Shown here piece after piece: positions 47,803 through 59,665 of a DNA stretch of 64,000 nucleotides (its first letter is position 1; the number at the start of each line of letters is the position of its first letter). A program made the position numbers and the translations under genes. The notes under the pieces were generated by a model. It made no database searches and had not been told where the DNA came from. It saw nothing but the letters and a program-made list of their open reading frames with translations. Where the stretch lies: assembly GCA_028095005.1 (NCBI GenBank), contig CM051460.1:67557676-67621675 (forward strand). The letters run 5' to 3'. The stretch comes from Rhynchospora pubera (Eukaryota > Streptophyta > Magnoliopsida > Poales > Cyperaceae).

Positions 47803-49004
47803 CCACCATCGCGTTTTGTACCATCGCTACCATCGCTAACCAAAAATAGAATTTCCGCTCCCTCTCCTCTCACGCGCGCACTCCTTCCGCTCTCTCCTCT
47901 CACGCGCGCTCTCCTTCCCTAGCGCGTTCATCTTCTCCACCTCCTCTCTTCCCTTCTCTGCCACACTCCCCTCCGTCCCTCTTCACTCTCCTTCTACCTC
48001 CGTGCCTTTTCTTCTCTTCTCTGTCTTTCCTCTGACAAGCAAGAAAACAAATTGAACATATAGAATAACAAATTGAACATATGAATGAACAAAGTGAACA
48101 TATACACCAACAAAGTGAGACATAAAATAAACACAGAACTCTGATGCACGGCAAAACAAATTGAACACATAGAAGTAACAAATTGAACATATAGAATAAC
48201 AAATTGAACATATAGAATAACAAGTTGAACATATAAATGAACAAAGTGAACATATACACATAAATCTGACAAGCAAGAAAACAAATTGAACATATAGAAT
48301 AACAAATTGAACATATGAATGAACAAAGTGAACATATACACCAACAAAGAGAGACATAAAATAAACACAAAAATCTGACGAACAGCAGAACAAATTGAAC
48401 ACATAGAAATAACAAATTGAACAGATGAATGAACAAAGTGAACATATACACTAACAAAGTGAGATATAAAATAAACACATAAATCTGACAAGCAAGAAAA
48501 CAAATTGAACATATGAAGTAACAAAGTGAACATATACACCAACAAAGTGAGACATAAAAAAAAACACAGAAATCTGACGCACAACAAAACAAATTGAACA
48601 CATAGAAATAACAAATTGAACAGATGAATGAACAAAGTGAACATATACACTAACAAAGTGAGATATAAAATAAACACATAAATCTGACAAGCAACAAAAC
48701 AAATTGAACATATAGAATAACAAATTGAACATATAAATGAACAAAGTGAACATATACACCAACAAATTGAACATAAGGAAGAGACTGAAGAGTGCGAAGG
48801 GAGGGGGAAGGGAGAGAGATGCACAGAAGGAAGAGACTGAAGAGTGCGAAGGGAGAGGAGCGTACCCGGATGAGGAGAGGGGAGCGCTTCGCATGATGAG
48901 GAGAGGGCTCACTTCGCTGGGGAGAGAAGACCGCTTCGCTTCGCTGGGTTAGGAGAGGGGAGCGTTTCGAGCGATGGTAGCGATGGTAGAAATAAAGATG
49001 GTAG
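47803..49004. mobile_element. Foldback element filled with minisatellite, ~1.2 kb
   Basis: The outer ends are inverted copies: TACCATCGCTACCATCGCTA at 47818 and AGCGATGGTAGCGATGGTAG at 48969, extending to ATTA..CCACCATC and ..GATGGTAGTAAT. Inside these are CT-rich (left, 47855-48035) and complementary GA-rich (right, 48775-48960) arms. The centre is a minisatellite (see 48036-48775). The precise target duplication is unclear. Confidence 0.75.
48036..48775. repeat. Irregular minisatellite core of the foldback element
   Basis: The array is built from AACAAATTGAACATATAGAAT, AACAAAGTGAACATATACACC and GACATAAAATAAACACA-type units. The anchor word ACAAAGTGAACATATACA recurs from about 48089 to 48741 at spacings of roughly 150, 80, 110, 90, 110 and 110 bp. 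On the minus strand it reads as a 276-codon open frame of repeated Phe/Cys/Ile/Val blocks, which I regard as an artefact. Confidence 0.85.
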
Positions 49005-49414
49005 TAATCAATTTTCCTTTTTTTCTATTATCAAAAAGCCGTGCATGAAAGACCCAATAATAAAACGAGTCGATATATAAAGGCCCAGTAATACTCTTTG
49101 ATTTTGGACCGGGTATAATAATCCCTCCCTTATTTTATTTGTCTCCACACTCCAGAGACCACAGTCGATACTGGATAGTAGAACAAGAACCGGATCATAA
49201 ACGGATCAGATTAGATCGAAGTAAACTCCACAATAGAACCGGGTATAATTATTGATTCCAAAATCCGACCCGAACCGTGGAACAAATAAAGCGGCACGAT
49301 GTCGGGTCAGAGACGGCTCGTATAATTAAACCAATGCGGTCGGCGTTCCTCGTCTCATATCTCGCTCCTCTCCATTTTGGCGTCTAAATTCAGACCTCGC
49401 TCTCTCTTTCAGCC
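49005..49414 (+). promoter_or_regulatory. NFS2 upstream region
   Basis: Includes a strong TATATAAA at 49074-49081 followed by GGCCCA (a site-II-like word), but 334 bp above the ATG. A weaker TATAATTA lies at about 49244. The block from 49080 is related to 33481-33656, so part of this promoter is repeat-derived. Which TATA is used is not decidable from the sequence. Confidence 0.4.
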
Positions 49415-52400
49415 ATGGCTTCTTCTTCACTGTGCCACTTCCCATGCTACACCCCTTCTCCTCCCTCCTTCTCTAAGCTTCTCTCGCCTCTCTCTCGCCT
49501 CAAGTGCGCTACCTCTAGTAGAGCTGCCTCTGCTGCCTCTCATGTTGCCAAGCTCTCTTCTTCCCTTGGCGATATTACCAGAACTGATTTTCCTATCCTC
49601 AATCAGGTGTCTTTTTAGTTCAATTCGCTTATTTCAGTTCCCTACTAATAAATAGTCAGGTTGAATTTGGTTTTTTAGTCGAATTTTGCTTTAAATACCA
49701 AAATTCGATTCTTATAGAGATATTAGAGCTGTAATCCTCGTTTAGTAACTTCTTCTTTGTCCTTATTTACGAATTTCTGTCAAATGGGGGTAAAATTGGA
49801 AAATTTCTGGATTTTCCACTTTTGTTGTATTGCTTATTAAATAAAATATAATAAAGCAAAATTGTTTTTTTTTTCCCTGACGTATGTAGGAGATAAATGG
49901 GGTTAAATTAGTATACTTAGACAATGCCGCAACATCTCAGAAGCCTTCCTGTGTCATAAAGGCCTTAGATGAATACTACCAATTGTACAATTCCAATGTA
50001 CATCGTGGTATACATTATTTAAGGTAAAACCATTTCATGTTTAATTATCTGTGTGTATTCCAACTTTCGTTTGTAAAAGATTCTATGTCCAATTTTATGA
50101 CTTTGACTTTGTTTTTCATGTGAAAAGTTCAAAGGCAACAGATTTGTATGAAGGTGCAAGGAAGAAAGTTGCATTCTTCATAAATGCACCTCAAAGCAGA
50201 GAGATTGTATTTACACGGAATGCAACTGAAGCAATCAACTTGGTTGCTTACACGTGGGGCCTCTCCAGCCTGAAAGCTGGTGATGAGGTGCTGTTTCTTT
50301 TAGTTTTAGTCCTTACATTTTCAAGTATACTTCTCGGCCAAAGCGTATGATATCTGAAGGATTATAGTACCAGTTGCACATTTACTCTGATTGGGACTTA
50401 GAAAAACATTTGCAAATTAAATGCCTGCACCACCTCTTTTTCAGGTACTACTCACAGTAGCAGAGCACCATAGTAATATTGTACCATGGCAATTTGTGGG
50501 TCAGAAGACAGGTGTAAAATTGAATTATGTTGGTCTAACAAAAGATGGAGTACCAGATATGGAAGAATTTAAGCAATTGCTGTCTGAGAAGACCAAAATT
50601 GTAGCTGTCCACCATGTATCTAATGTTCTTGGTAAACTTAAGTTCTATATTCCTTTTATCATAGCTTATAAGTAATGAACTCAGGTATGCCCTTAGAGGG
50701 GTGGTATCATCAGTAGGTTAAGTGCCATAACTAATGAGAATTACATGCGCCTCGATAAAGCATGCACTCTCTAAGCCTCTCCTAGTTTATTTTTTATTCA
50801 CACAATTAGCCTCTTTGATAAACTACAATTTCTCAATTTTTCTGGTGTGTATAAATTGTAGTTTTTGACTTGTATGCATAATATTATTATTTTTGAGCTT
50901 TTCCTTTTTGCCTTCTTAAATTAGGCTCTGCTCTTCCAATTGAGGAGATAGTAGAATTGTCTCATAAGTATGGAGCAAAAGTACTTGTGGATGCTTGTCA
51001 GAGTGTACCACATATGCCAGTTGATGTCCAAAAGCTTGGTGTAGATTTTCTTGTTGCATCATCCCACAAGGTACAACTTTCATTTTGCCCCCTTCGTGAA
51101 ATAAAATTTTTATGTTGAGTTTAAACTACTCAAATTACGTATTATCTTTTTCTTGAATGTTCAGGATTCTTTTAAAACTATAGAATGCAGATATTTAATG
51201 TGTGTTTTTCTTTTAAATTTTTTTCAAACAATGGTATTTGCATGATAAAAAAAAATTGATAGGTTAGTTCCCTTGATTTTATGAGAGAATCCAATCTCTA
51301 TAAGGAACATGAGTACATGACATTAAGTTATCATATGAACTAAACATATCTCAGATGTGTGGCCCCACAGGGATTGGCTTTCTCTATGGCAAATTTGATC
51401 TCTTGAGCTCCATGCCTCCATTTTTAGGTAACCGAGACATTTCCATTTTCTTACTATAGTTTTAATGATAGTGTTGTATACTATATCTATGTCAAATAAT
51501 ACGGTTTTGCCACTTAGGTGGTGGCGAGATGATTAGTGAAGTACTTAAAGAGTACTCAACCTATGCTGAGCCCCCTTCAAGGTAACATCAATGAACCATC
51601 ATGTTATGTATAGCCACAGTAGCTGGCACTTTCTGAAACACTATGGGTCCAATGTGTGAAACATGACTTGTATTTTTGTTGCCAGATTCGAGGCAGGAAC
51701 TCCAGCGATAGGAGAAGCTGTAGGTCTTGGAGCAGCAATTGATTATCTGTCTCAAATTGGCATGCACAAAATCCATGAATATGAGGTCAGTATAGTTCTC
51801 CTCTTTTTATGTATTAGTTTTCGATTGAAATGGAGAAGGACAGTCTAGCATACATAATGGTGCCTATAAGTAAGATCTCAAGAATCATCATTAAATTCCC
51901 TCCCACTGAATGTGGTCCTTTTACCTTACTGTTACTTTACAACAACAACAACAACAACAACTAAGCCTTTTGTCCCAAGCCAGTTGGGGTTATTGTTACT
52001 TTGTAAAGGGTATTTATTAATTTCACATTTACCCTTTTATTTTAACTTTCTGGAGGATAATTATTGATTGTATGTTTGTTCTTTGCAATAATTATATTAT
52101 GTATACTTAGCCCTGTTGATAAATTTCAAGCGTCCCCCCACAAACACACAAAAATCATGTATATATCCAGAAATAATGGTGCCTTTCACTTCCATCTATT
52201 TGTCTCAAAGAGCACATAGTTCACTAAATAATTCCTCAGCATATTGATGAAGAGAGATAGGGTAGTCTTGGTAATATTTCATGTTACAAAAGAGCAAGGT
52301 ATATGGCCTTCGTAGAGGCATTTCTAATCTACAGATTAAGGTGTGATGTAGTTTTACCACTTTTGTTGGTTAGTCATGATAGTTCCAGATAATATATATA

Positions 52401-53292
52401 TATTTTTTTGAAAAAAGAAAAACACCTTTTTCTCCATGTAAATAAAATTGAATCTTTCTTATTGACTAATGGAACATGGAAATCTTTTATCCTTGGTAGA
52501 AAGAATTGGCAAATTATCTATATGAGCGCCTACTGACCGTACCAAGTATACACATTTATGGCCCTCCGCCATCCGTGCCTGGTTACCGGGCACCACTTTG
52601 TTCATTTAACATTGAAGGAGTTCATCCGACTGATATTGCTACCCTTATTGATGACCAGGTACCTCTTTTAGCATCTTGAGATATCTAAATTTCCCATCAA
52701 GATAACAAATGCAATATAAATCCTAAATGTGCGATGTTTCATGTAATTCTACAAGATATGAAAATGTGGTCTATGATCTTTTATCACTTACTGGAAAAAA
52801 ATAATCTGACTATCTTATTCCTTCTTCTCTCTTTGCAAGTGTAAACTAGGAACAAAACACAAGTAATTTGTATATTTTAAAATAAATTGTAGGCGTTAGG
52901 TGTGCTATATACTATGTACTTGAGAAAGCAGACAAAAATACCAGTGCTTTCATATTATAAATGTTACCTTAGAGAACTACATATAAATTGGAGGGTTTTA
53001 TTAAGAACTACATATTATTCCATTATAGAGGTAGAGGGTTTTATAGAAAACTACCTATTACCTAGTATATCTATTTTTAGTGATGATGAAATGTTGACCT
53101 TGTGTTTAATCGGTGCTGTAGCATGGAGTCGCTATAAGGTCAGGACACCACTGTGCACAAATATTACACCGTGAATTGGGTGTGAGTTCTAGTGCAAGAG
53201 CAAGCCTTCACTTTTACAACACCCAAGAGGAGATTGATGCCTTCATTCATACACTGAAAGATGCAATCAGTTTCTTGAAGTCCTACACATGA
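49415..53292 (+). CDS. NFS2: Plastid cysteine desulfurase (NFS2 / CpNifS / SufS type), 10 exons
   Basis: PLP enzyme that removes sulfur from L-cysteine, giving alanine and a protein persulfide for SUF iron-sulfur cluster assembly in plastids; the family works with SufE. Exons: 49415-49606, 49890-50023, 50128-50287, 50445-50631, 50925-51070, 51355-51427, 51518-51581, 51686-51785, 52500-52658 and 53122-53292, all GT-AG and in phase, 461 aa, stop TGA. Residues 1 to about 48 are a Ser/Ala-rich chloroplast transit peptide. Conserved blocks are YLDNAATSQKP, NSNVHRGIHYLS, FTRNATEAINLVA, AEHHSNIVPWQ, VDACQSVPH, SSHK with PLP Lys273, GPTGIGFLYG, RFEAGTPAIGEA and SGHHCAQ with catalytic Cys416. The length matches Arabidopsis NFS2. 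One oddity: the residue after HCAQ is Ile, where Pro is usual. Intron 8 carries a SINE fragment. It is convergent with the D-cysteine desulfhydrase gene. Confidence 0.97.
51939..51989 (-). mobile_element. 5'-truncated Au-type SINE in NFS2 intron 8
   Basis: (CAA)n followed by CTAAGCCTTTTGTCCCAAG is the inverted 3' end of the SINE family seen at 2263-2465. It is flanked by TTACTGTTACTTT (51926-51938) and TTATTGTTACTTT (51990-52002), a 13-bp duplication with one change. Confidence 0.75.
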
Positions 53293-54532
53293 GGCCTCTC
53301 CCTCTTTCTCCCTCTCCCTCTCCCTCCCTCTCTCTCCATCTCTCTCTTAGCACGGTTGTGTGTTTCTTAGTCTATTTATGATGTAGCTAGCTACTCTCTT
53401 TTGAATTTTGTTTCTTCAACTTTTTATGTTAATAAATTTTGTGAATTACTAGATTCGTTCTTGAAGTGAACAGACAGGATACTGGCCATAGGTTATGAAT
53501 TCATCCCAAAATAGCTGCCCATACCTGGCCCCAAGACAAACTCGTACAGTTTATAATTGCATTGCTGATCAATTGGGACTTTCAATGGTTCATTATTGAT
53601 TAATAGAAGGGTTTACTATTGATCAATTGGGAATTCATCCCAAAAATATCTGCCCATACCAAACGTGAAGTTACATAATAGAAGTAATAAAGAAATAAAT
53701 CAAGTTTCACTATTGATTTTACATCTAATGGCTCTTGCGAAGCACCGTACAAATACGGTAATTTTGTGAGAACATACAAAGTACTACTATGGGAAAGAGT
53801 GTCCAAACGGATTAGTGCTCTCGGTTTAAACCAAGCCCAATTATTTGGTGGAAATGGTTTCTTTTCGTTCGCCGGAAGTTCCATATAATGTTATGGTTCG
53901 GTTTGACAAAATAAAATTAAATATAGCTAACAAACTGAATAAACTGAAATAATTCTCAATGTTATATTCGTATCATAAGACTATCCACACTAATACGTAT
54001 TTTACCAAGTTAATATGCATAATTATTATTATTATTATTATTAATTGTTGTTGTAAATTAAAATATTTATACTAATATAAACTGAATTATAGTTTGGTTA
54101 TTTTATGTTTTGTTGTTAAATCGGATGATAGAATTAATTTAGTTGGTTCGGTGGGTGTCTGTGTTTGTACAAATTGAACAAATATTTGGTTGGGCATATA
54201 AGTTTAGAATGAACCGAATCAAATTAGCATCTTACTGCCGAATTACTTGTGATTTGGTATGTAAATAGTTTTCTGAATCTACCAGCATTGTTGGTGTTCT
54301 TAGTATCAAATGTTGCGACTTTACTCATAAAAAAAAATGAATTACATTCTAAAGAAGATGATGGCTCACAAATATAAACCCAAAAACAAAATGAAGTGGT
54401 TAAGCTTACATGTATCAGTACATCCTCTGGTGCGAGGACATGGACACACTGGGATTAACACAAAAAATTTAATTTTTTTTTCCAAGCAACATTACTTTTC
54501 TTATAAAACGGCCACAGGAGTAAAGTTAGCGA
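53293..54532. other. Intergenic between convergent genes
   Basis: Holds the NFS2 3' UTR with a CTCTCC-rich run (about 53296-53345) and AATAAA-like words near 53431. A TTA microsatellite lies at about 54027-54042. AATTCATCCCAAAA.A..TGCCCATACC occurs twice (about 53498 and 53631), a diverged 130-bp direct repeat. No gene. Confidence 0.5.
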
Positions 54533-55371
54533 GGTGATAAGGATCATCCCCGTATTTCATCATCTCCATCATCCCCAGCGATACTTCATTAATAACAGAC
54601 GCGTTTTCTGAAAATGAAAAAAAAATTCTCATCCCCATCCAGCCATATCCCATCCCTCTTTCCTTTTTGTTCTCTCTGTCCCTCTGTACGCGTTTTCTAA
54701 CAATGAAAAAAAATTTCATCCCCATCCAGCGATATCCCTCCCCTCTTTCCTTTTTATTCCCTCTGTCTCTCTGATTTTCCTCCCTCCCTCTCATATTAAC
54801 TACTACAACAACAATTACTAATACTAACTACAACAGTTAGTATCCGAACTACAACATTTACTCATATTAACTTCAACAGTTAATATCTGAGCTACAACAA
54901 TTACTAATACTAACTACAACAGTTAGTATTCGAACTACAACAATTACTCATATTAACTTCAACATTTAGTATTCGAACTATATCAATTAATCATATTAAC
55001 TTCAATAGTTAGTATCCGAACTGCAACTGTTGAAGATAATATATATAATTGTTGAAGTTCGGATACTAACTGTTGTAGTTAGTATTAATAATTGTTGTAG
55101 TTGTAGTTCGGATACTAACTGTTGAAGTTAATATTAGTAAATGTTGTAGTTCGGATACTAACTGTTGTAATTAGTATTAGTAATTGTTGTAGTTGTAGTT
55201 AATGTGAGAGGGAGGGAGGAAAATAGAGGGATAGAGGAAACAGAGGGACAGAGGGATATCGCTGGATGGGGATGAGAAACTTTTTCCATTTTTAGAAAAC
55301 GCATCTGTTATTAATAAAGTGTCCCTGGAAATGATGGGGATGATGAAATACGGGATGATCCTTATCACCCC
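54533..55371. mobile_element. Large foldback element, ~840 bp
   Basis: The left arm GGTGATAAGGATCATCCCCG, CATCATCTCCATCATCCCC, TTAATAACAGACGCGTTTTC is mirrored at the right end (complement of AAAACGCATCTGTTATTAAT and GATGATCCTTATCACC). The arms continue as CT-rich and GA-rich stretches. The centre (54800-55200) is a second palindrome of repeated ACTACAACAGTTAGTATCCG / CGGATACTAACTGTTGTAGT units. On the left, a 70-90 bp segment containing CGCGTTTTCT...CATCCCCATCCAGC is tandemly duplicated (54600 and 54690). Non-coding; no clear target duplication. Confidence 0.8.
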
Positions 55372-55448
55372 CGAATGATAATCCGCAAAGAAACACAATA
55401 GCGGTACTTGAAATTTCCAAAAGGGGAAGAATGGAAATAACAAATAAA

Positions 55449-57987
55449 TCAGAACAGCTTTCCAGTAATGTCTTGCCAAGGAATTGATTTGTCAATTTCC
55501 AACTTATGGCACTCTCCAACTAAGGGAGCAATTTGTTCAGTTTTATCATACAAACCAAGAAGGCCGCCGGTGTGTATAAAGAGAACTTTGCGGCCTCGCC
55601 ATTTTTCTGGGTTGCTGGCCATGTCTTTGAACATGCCATAAGCAGCTTTTCCACTGAAAAAATATATATAAGAACATAAGCAATTACGATTTGTCTTAGA
55701 ACATGCCATAAGCATTGATTGTGTCTGCTTCTGGTCTGTACCAGTTCGCTTCTGTAGACTGGTACCAGACTGCATTTTGGCAATTCAATTCTTTTCCTTT
55801 TTCTATGTTTCGTTATCACATGCTTTCTTATCATATTATTATTTCTTATAATTTCGAAATTTCATAAAATTTGTAGAGCAAATTAACTACCTGTAGACCG
55901 GATCAAGTATTATTCCCGTTGCTTGAGCTATTTTTTTAATAAATTGAAGTTCATCTTCTGTGCTTATACCATACCCCAAACCCTGGACCTGAAAACCATA
56001 TTCAAAAGAAACAATTATTGCAATTTGCAAAATGACGTCTTCCATTAGTCTTCAGTAGTTGAATATTATTTTTTAAATTAAATTCCTTCTGAGACTATTA
56101 TTTTATAGAATATATTTGCATTTTCAGAGCTTACAAGCATTTATGTAGTAAACTTGCAGCATGCGATATAGTTGCATGTTCAGAAATAACAAAAATGTAT
56201 GCAGTAAACTTGCTGGCACATAAGAAATACGAATGTAGCAGATAGAAAAAGAGTAATACTTACATCTATAATATCAACAATTTCATGCGAATCAAGTCCT
56301 GACTGAAGACCATCAATGAGTTTTTGAGTGCTGTAGTAGAAGTATTCTGTTGTACCAACAACCGCAAATGCGTGAACCTATACTTAAAATACTAAACATT
56401 GGAATGTGACAAGAAATGATACTCAATATAATTTATAAGAAATCATCTCAAACGTACTTTTGCCTTCAAGCTGCTCAATCTGGAACCTAGTGAGATACCA
56501 GCACAGGTTCCTCCACTGTCAAGTTTAAATAACAACAATAATATAAAAATTTTGAAGTGATGACATTACGTGATGATAGATAAACTAATTACAAAGAGAA
56601 TAACCTGCCACATGCAGCAACAATGTCATCAAACTTGGCCTCTTCAGAATTTTGAACTTGTTGCTCAATTTCTCTGATGGCCTCGATATAAGCCCTGAAG
56701 TGTCAAAAATCAGAATCTTATTATTTTTTTTAAGTCTACAACTGTTAGTTTTAAAATAAGAATATTAGACATCTTACCAATTTCCAAGAGAGTTCGATCC
56801 ACCAGGAGGAATAATATATGGCTTCCTCCCTTCTTTCTCCAACTTATTCTTCAATGAATTAGCAATAGCCTATAATGAAGAAAAATGTATATATATGAAA
56901 ATAAGAATTTTGATTATACAAAGCATAGCTTATAAATATATCTACAACACCACTGTCTCAGAGATCAAACAAATCATATTACAAAGAAAATTGAGGGAGA
57001 GACGGATAAGTTCTTTCCATGGAGTTATAATTGTCTTTCCTTTAATTTGCTGCAAATTCGAGTTATAAGATTTTGAGTAATAAACTGAGTAGAACGTGTT
57101 ATACTAATTATCATTAATAATTTTTTATGTATACTACGAGCATCATTATTGATTTTGCAATTGCTTCGTACCATACTGTTGAGAAAAAATTCTAGATCTC
57201 CCACTGATACTAAATATATGTGAGCTCCGACTAATCTCTCCAACATGAGATTACCAACCAATCCAGGATCCTTATCCTCCAAATCCTGAAAATTAATCTT
57301 AAATGTGAAACAAAGGAATACAAACCAGCTAAGTATTTCAAATCCAGCCTAAAAAATAACTCATGATATTTCAGTTTAATCTAGAAATCAAGAAATCTAT
57401 ACATGACTATATATACCAGTATAACTAATGAGTACCTCAGGACTTCTGAAAATGAGATGACAGTCGAGATTAAGACTTCTGGCAGCAACGGCAGTTGCAC
57501 GGCAGTGATTACTCTGCATCCCTCCTAGTGTGATTACACAATCAGCACCGCTTGACACAACATCAGCCATTAAGAATTCTAATTTCCTAGCCTTGTTCCC
57601 ACTTAGTTCCATCCCCGACAGATCATCTCGCTTTTATTTTTAAATACAAAAATTAGTGTCAGATTATCTGACCAGTGACCAATTAATAAATAAATAATTT
57701 TATGTAAAATAATGTTCTACCTTAATCCACACTTCAGTGCCTTCAGGAAGGTTTGGTAGGTTCCACTTGTGAATTGGAGTTGGAAACTGATAATTATTGG
57801 TTGGCAGAAATTTAATCAGTATAAACTTTAAAAGAAGAAAAAACAAATACAATTTCAGAGAACAGGATCAAGAGTTAGATAGAATGCTGACGTGGCCGAG
57901 GATGAATGTGTGAGAAGGGATTGGAGAGAGATGAGATGCCCATGAAGGAGGCTCATATGGCTTCTTGGAGAAAAATCCTTTTTGCAT
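55449..57987 (-). CDS. DCD: D-cysteine desulfhydrase / ACC deaminase-like PLP enzyme, 10 exons
   Basis: Fold-type II PLP enzyme. Plant members convert D-cysteine to pyruvate, ammonia and H2S, and some act on ACC. Exons 5' to 3': 57892-57987, 57721-57786, 57436-57630, 57172-57285, 56778-56869, 56605-56694, 56458-56515, 56264-56377, 55891-55988 and 55449-55653, all GT-AG and in phase, 375 aa, stop TGA. Motifs: KKPYEPPSWASHL, FPTPIHKWNLP, RDDLSGMELSGNKARKLEFL with PLP Lys67, GGMQSNHCRAT with Ser94, DPGLVGNL, PPGGSNSLG, ACGSGGTCAGISLG, ILDPVYSGKAAYG and FIHTGGLLGLYDK. The chosen ATG is the first after an in-frame TAG at about 58052, so no N-terminal targeting extension is encoded in this exon, unlike the Arabidopsis D-CDES precursor. 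A cytosolic location or an alternative upstream exon is possible. TCAGI replaces the usual TIAGI after the glycine loop. Confidence 0.96.
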
Positions 57988-58056
57988 GATTTTCTTTTGT
58001 TTTTCCTTTTCTATTGGAGAAACTTTAACACAACATAATTCTCCCAGGCTCTAGGG

Positions 58057-58064
58057 GATATATA
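58057..58064 (-). promoter_or_regulatory. TATA box of the D-cysteine desulfhydrase gene
   Basis: GGCTATATATCCCC on the minus strand, about 72 bp above the ATG at 57987. Transcription is predicted near 58030, giving a 5' UTR of about 40 bases. Confidence 0.6.
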
Positions 58065-58438
58065 GCCTGGGAGATATGTAATATAGCCCTACAAAAGAAA
58101 AACGTTCCCATGTACATTTTTCAAACAGGGAAAAATATTATGCATACCCTCCATTTTGGTAAAATATTTTAGTTTCATGATTTCATCCATATTGTTTACT
58201 TTTTTAGTGATCATTTAACAAAACATAATAGGACAGGAACTCCAGTCTGGCATCTGGTTCTTAGGTTAATACACATTTTAATAATCAATTTTCTATTTAG
58301 TCTCTGTCAGATACTGTAATTAGATAAAAACACAAGTATTAAGCTACCACTAAGATGTACTGCTGGGGTAAAGCTGTAGGACCAGCAAGCCTCCTGATAA
58401 AATACTTTTAGAATAGTTATATTATATCAAATATATTA

Positions 58439-58739
58439 GGCCCTGTTTCGATAGTTAGGAATAAGAGCTGTTCTAGACTAAATAGCTATTTGGGACTAAG
58501 AAACCATCCAAACAGTCCAGGATTAAGAGCTTATTCTTAATCAGACTAAGATTAGTTAATCCGACATTTTGTTAGAATAAGAGTTGAGATTAGAAAGAAA
58601 AGCTCATTATTTATTCTTTCCTCATCTAAACAAAAAGTCTTAATCTGAGATTAAGCTTATTCTTAAGAATTTAGGATTAAAAATCTTAATCCTGAATAGC
58701 TAATCCTATCCTTAATCTCATACGATCTAACACATAGCC
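58439..58739. mobile_element. Tourist/PIF-Harbinger-like MITE, 301 bp
   Basis: Flanked by TTA on both sides (58436-58438 and 58740-58742). The ends GGCCCTGTTTCGATAGTTAG and ...TACGATCTAACACATAGCC are partly complementary. The arms repeat GATTAAGAGCTTATTCTTAA-type words in both orientations, so the whole can fold. Non-coding. Confidence 0.75.
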
Positions 58740-58942
58740 TTACAGTTTAGGCAAAAATTTTTTAATCCGGCTTCACCAAACTCATTTTTAGTAAACTTCA
58801 ATATTATAGTCTTATAGACTTCTGAATTCAAAATCTGCAACATGCATAATAAAGAACTGTGCTTTCCGTTCATCGATATTTAATAATGTTGTAGTGCATA
58901 CTTTGAGTTAGCCAACGATATCATGTTTGTATGACTCTTTTA

Positions 58943-59137
58943 GGGTCTGCTCCAGAAGGAGAGACTCGGAGCAAAGGGAAGGGAGGAGAGTTCGGATAGC
59001 CTGCTTCAGAAGGAGAGAATCGACGGAAATTAAGGAGAGCAGAGAGACAGATAGAGGGAGAGATCGGTTACTCCCAAAATCGGAGAGTACCGAGTTCCCT
59101 TTCCTTCGCTCCGAGTCTCTCCTTCTTGAGCGGACTC
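58943..59137. mobile_element. Foldback MITE, 195 bp, TA target
   Basis: The left arm GGGTCTGCTCCAGAAGGAG, AGACTCGGAGCAAAGGGAAG is mirrored by CTTCGCTCCGAGTCTCTCC and TTCTTGAGCGGACTC. TA flanks both ends. The inner CTTCAGAAGGAGAGAATCG is a partial third copy of the arm. Stowaway-like by its target site only. Confidence 0.7.
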
Positions 59138-59307
59138 TAAGAGTTCCATTACAATATTCAAATAAATTTCATTATATTAAAAAAAAACTCTCTTCAATTA
59201 TTACAAAGATATGTGAATTCAACTCTAACGGAAAAGAAAATATTTAGATTTTCTATAAAATGGAGAAAAGCCTCCGATTTATAGTTGGTACATTTGTTTA
59301 TTCAACC

Positions 59308-59321
59308 ACCCCCCCCCCCCC
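59308..59321. repeat. Poly-C tract
   Basis: A run of about 14 C within ACCACC...CAACAAC. Confidence 0.85.
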
Positions 59322-59620
59322 AACAACTGTAGCCATAATGATGTCCAGGCTAATAGTCAAATACTTATCAAACTGGATATATAGTCTAATACTCTATTTA
59401 AATGATAGAACTTAGTATCTTTTAAATTTTGATTTATAATGAGATTGTAATAGCAAAAGTATAAATGATGTACTATGAAGGAATTATGAATGTACAATAA
59501 AATTATTCTTCATCTTTTAAGTGAGGTATATCAAGATTATCTTAAACTTTTGTGAGGTCATTTTTTTGTAGCTTGCAATCTTTCGACCAAGAATAAATGG
59601 TATTGACGCTCCTCACCCAA

Positions 59621-59664
<44 letters not shown>
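59621..59664. repeat. (AAT)n microsatellite
   Basis: About 14 uninterrupted AAT/TAA units. Confidence 0.95.

Positions 59665-59665
<1 letters not shown>

Noticed and set aside
47994..48824. 276-codon minus-strand frame resembling a multi-pass Cys/Phe-rich membrane protein
   Set aside because: It follows the minisatellite period exactly, two other frames are also open over the same DNA, and it sits inside an inverted-repeat element.
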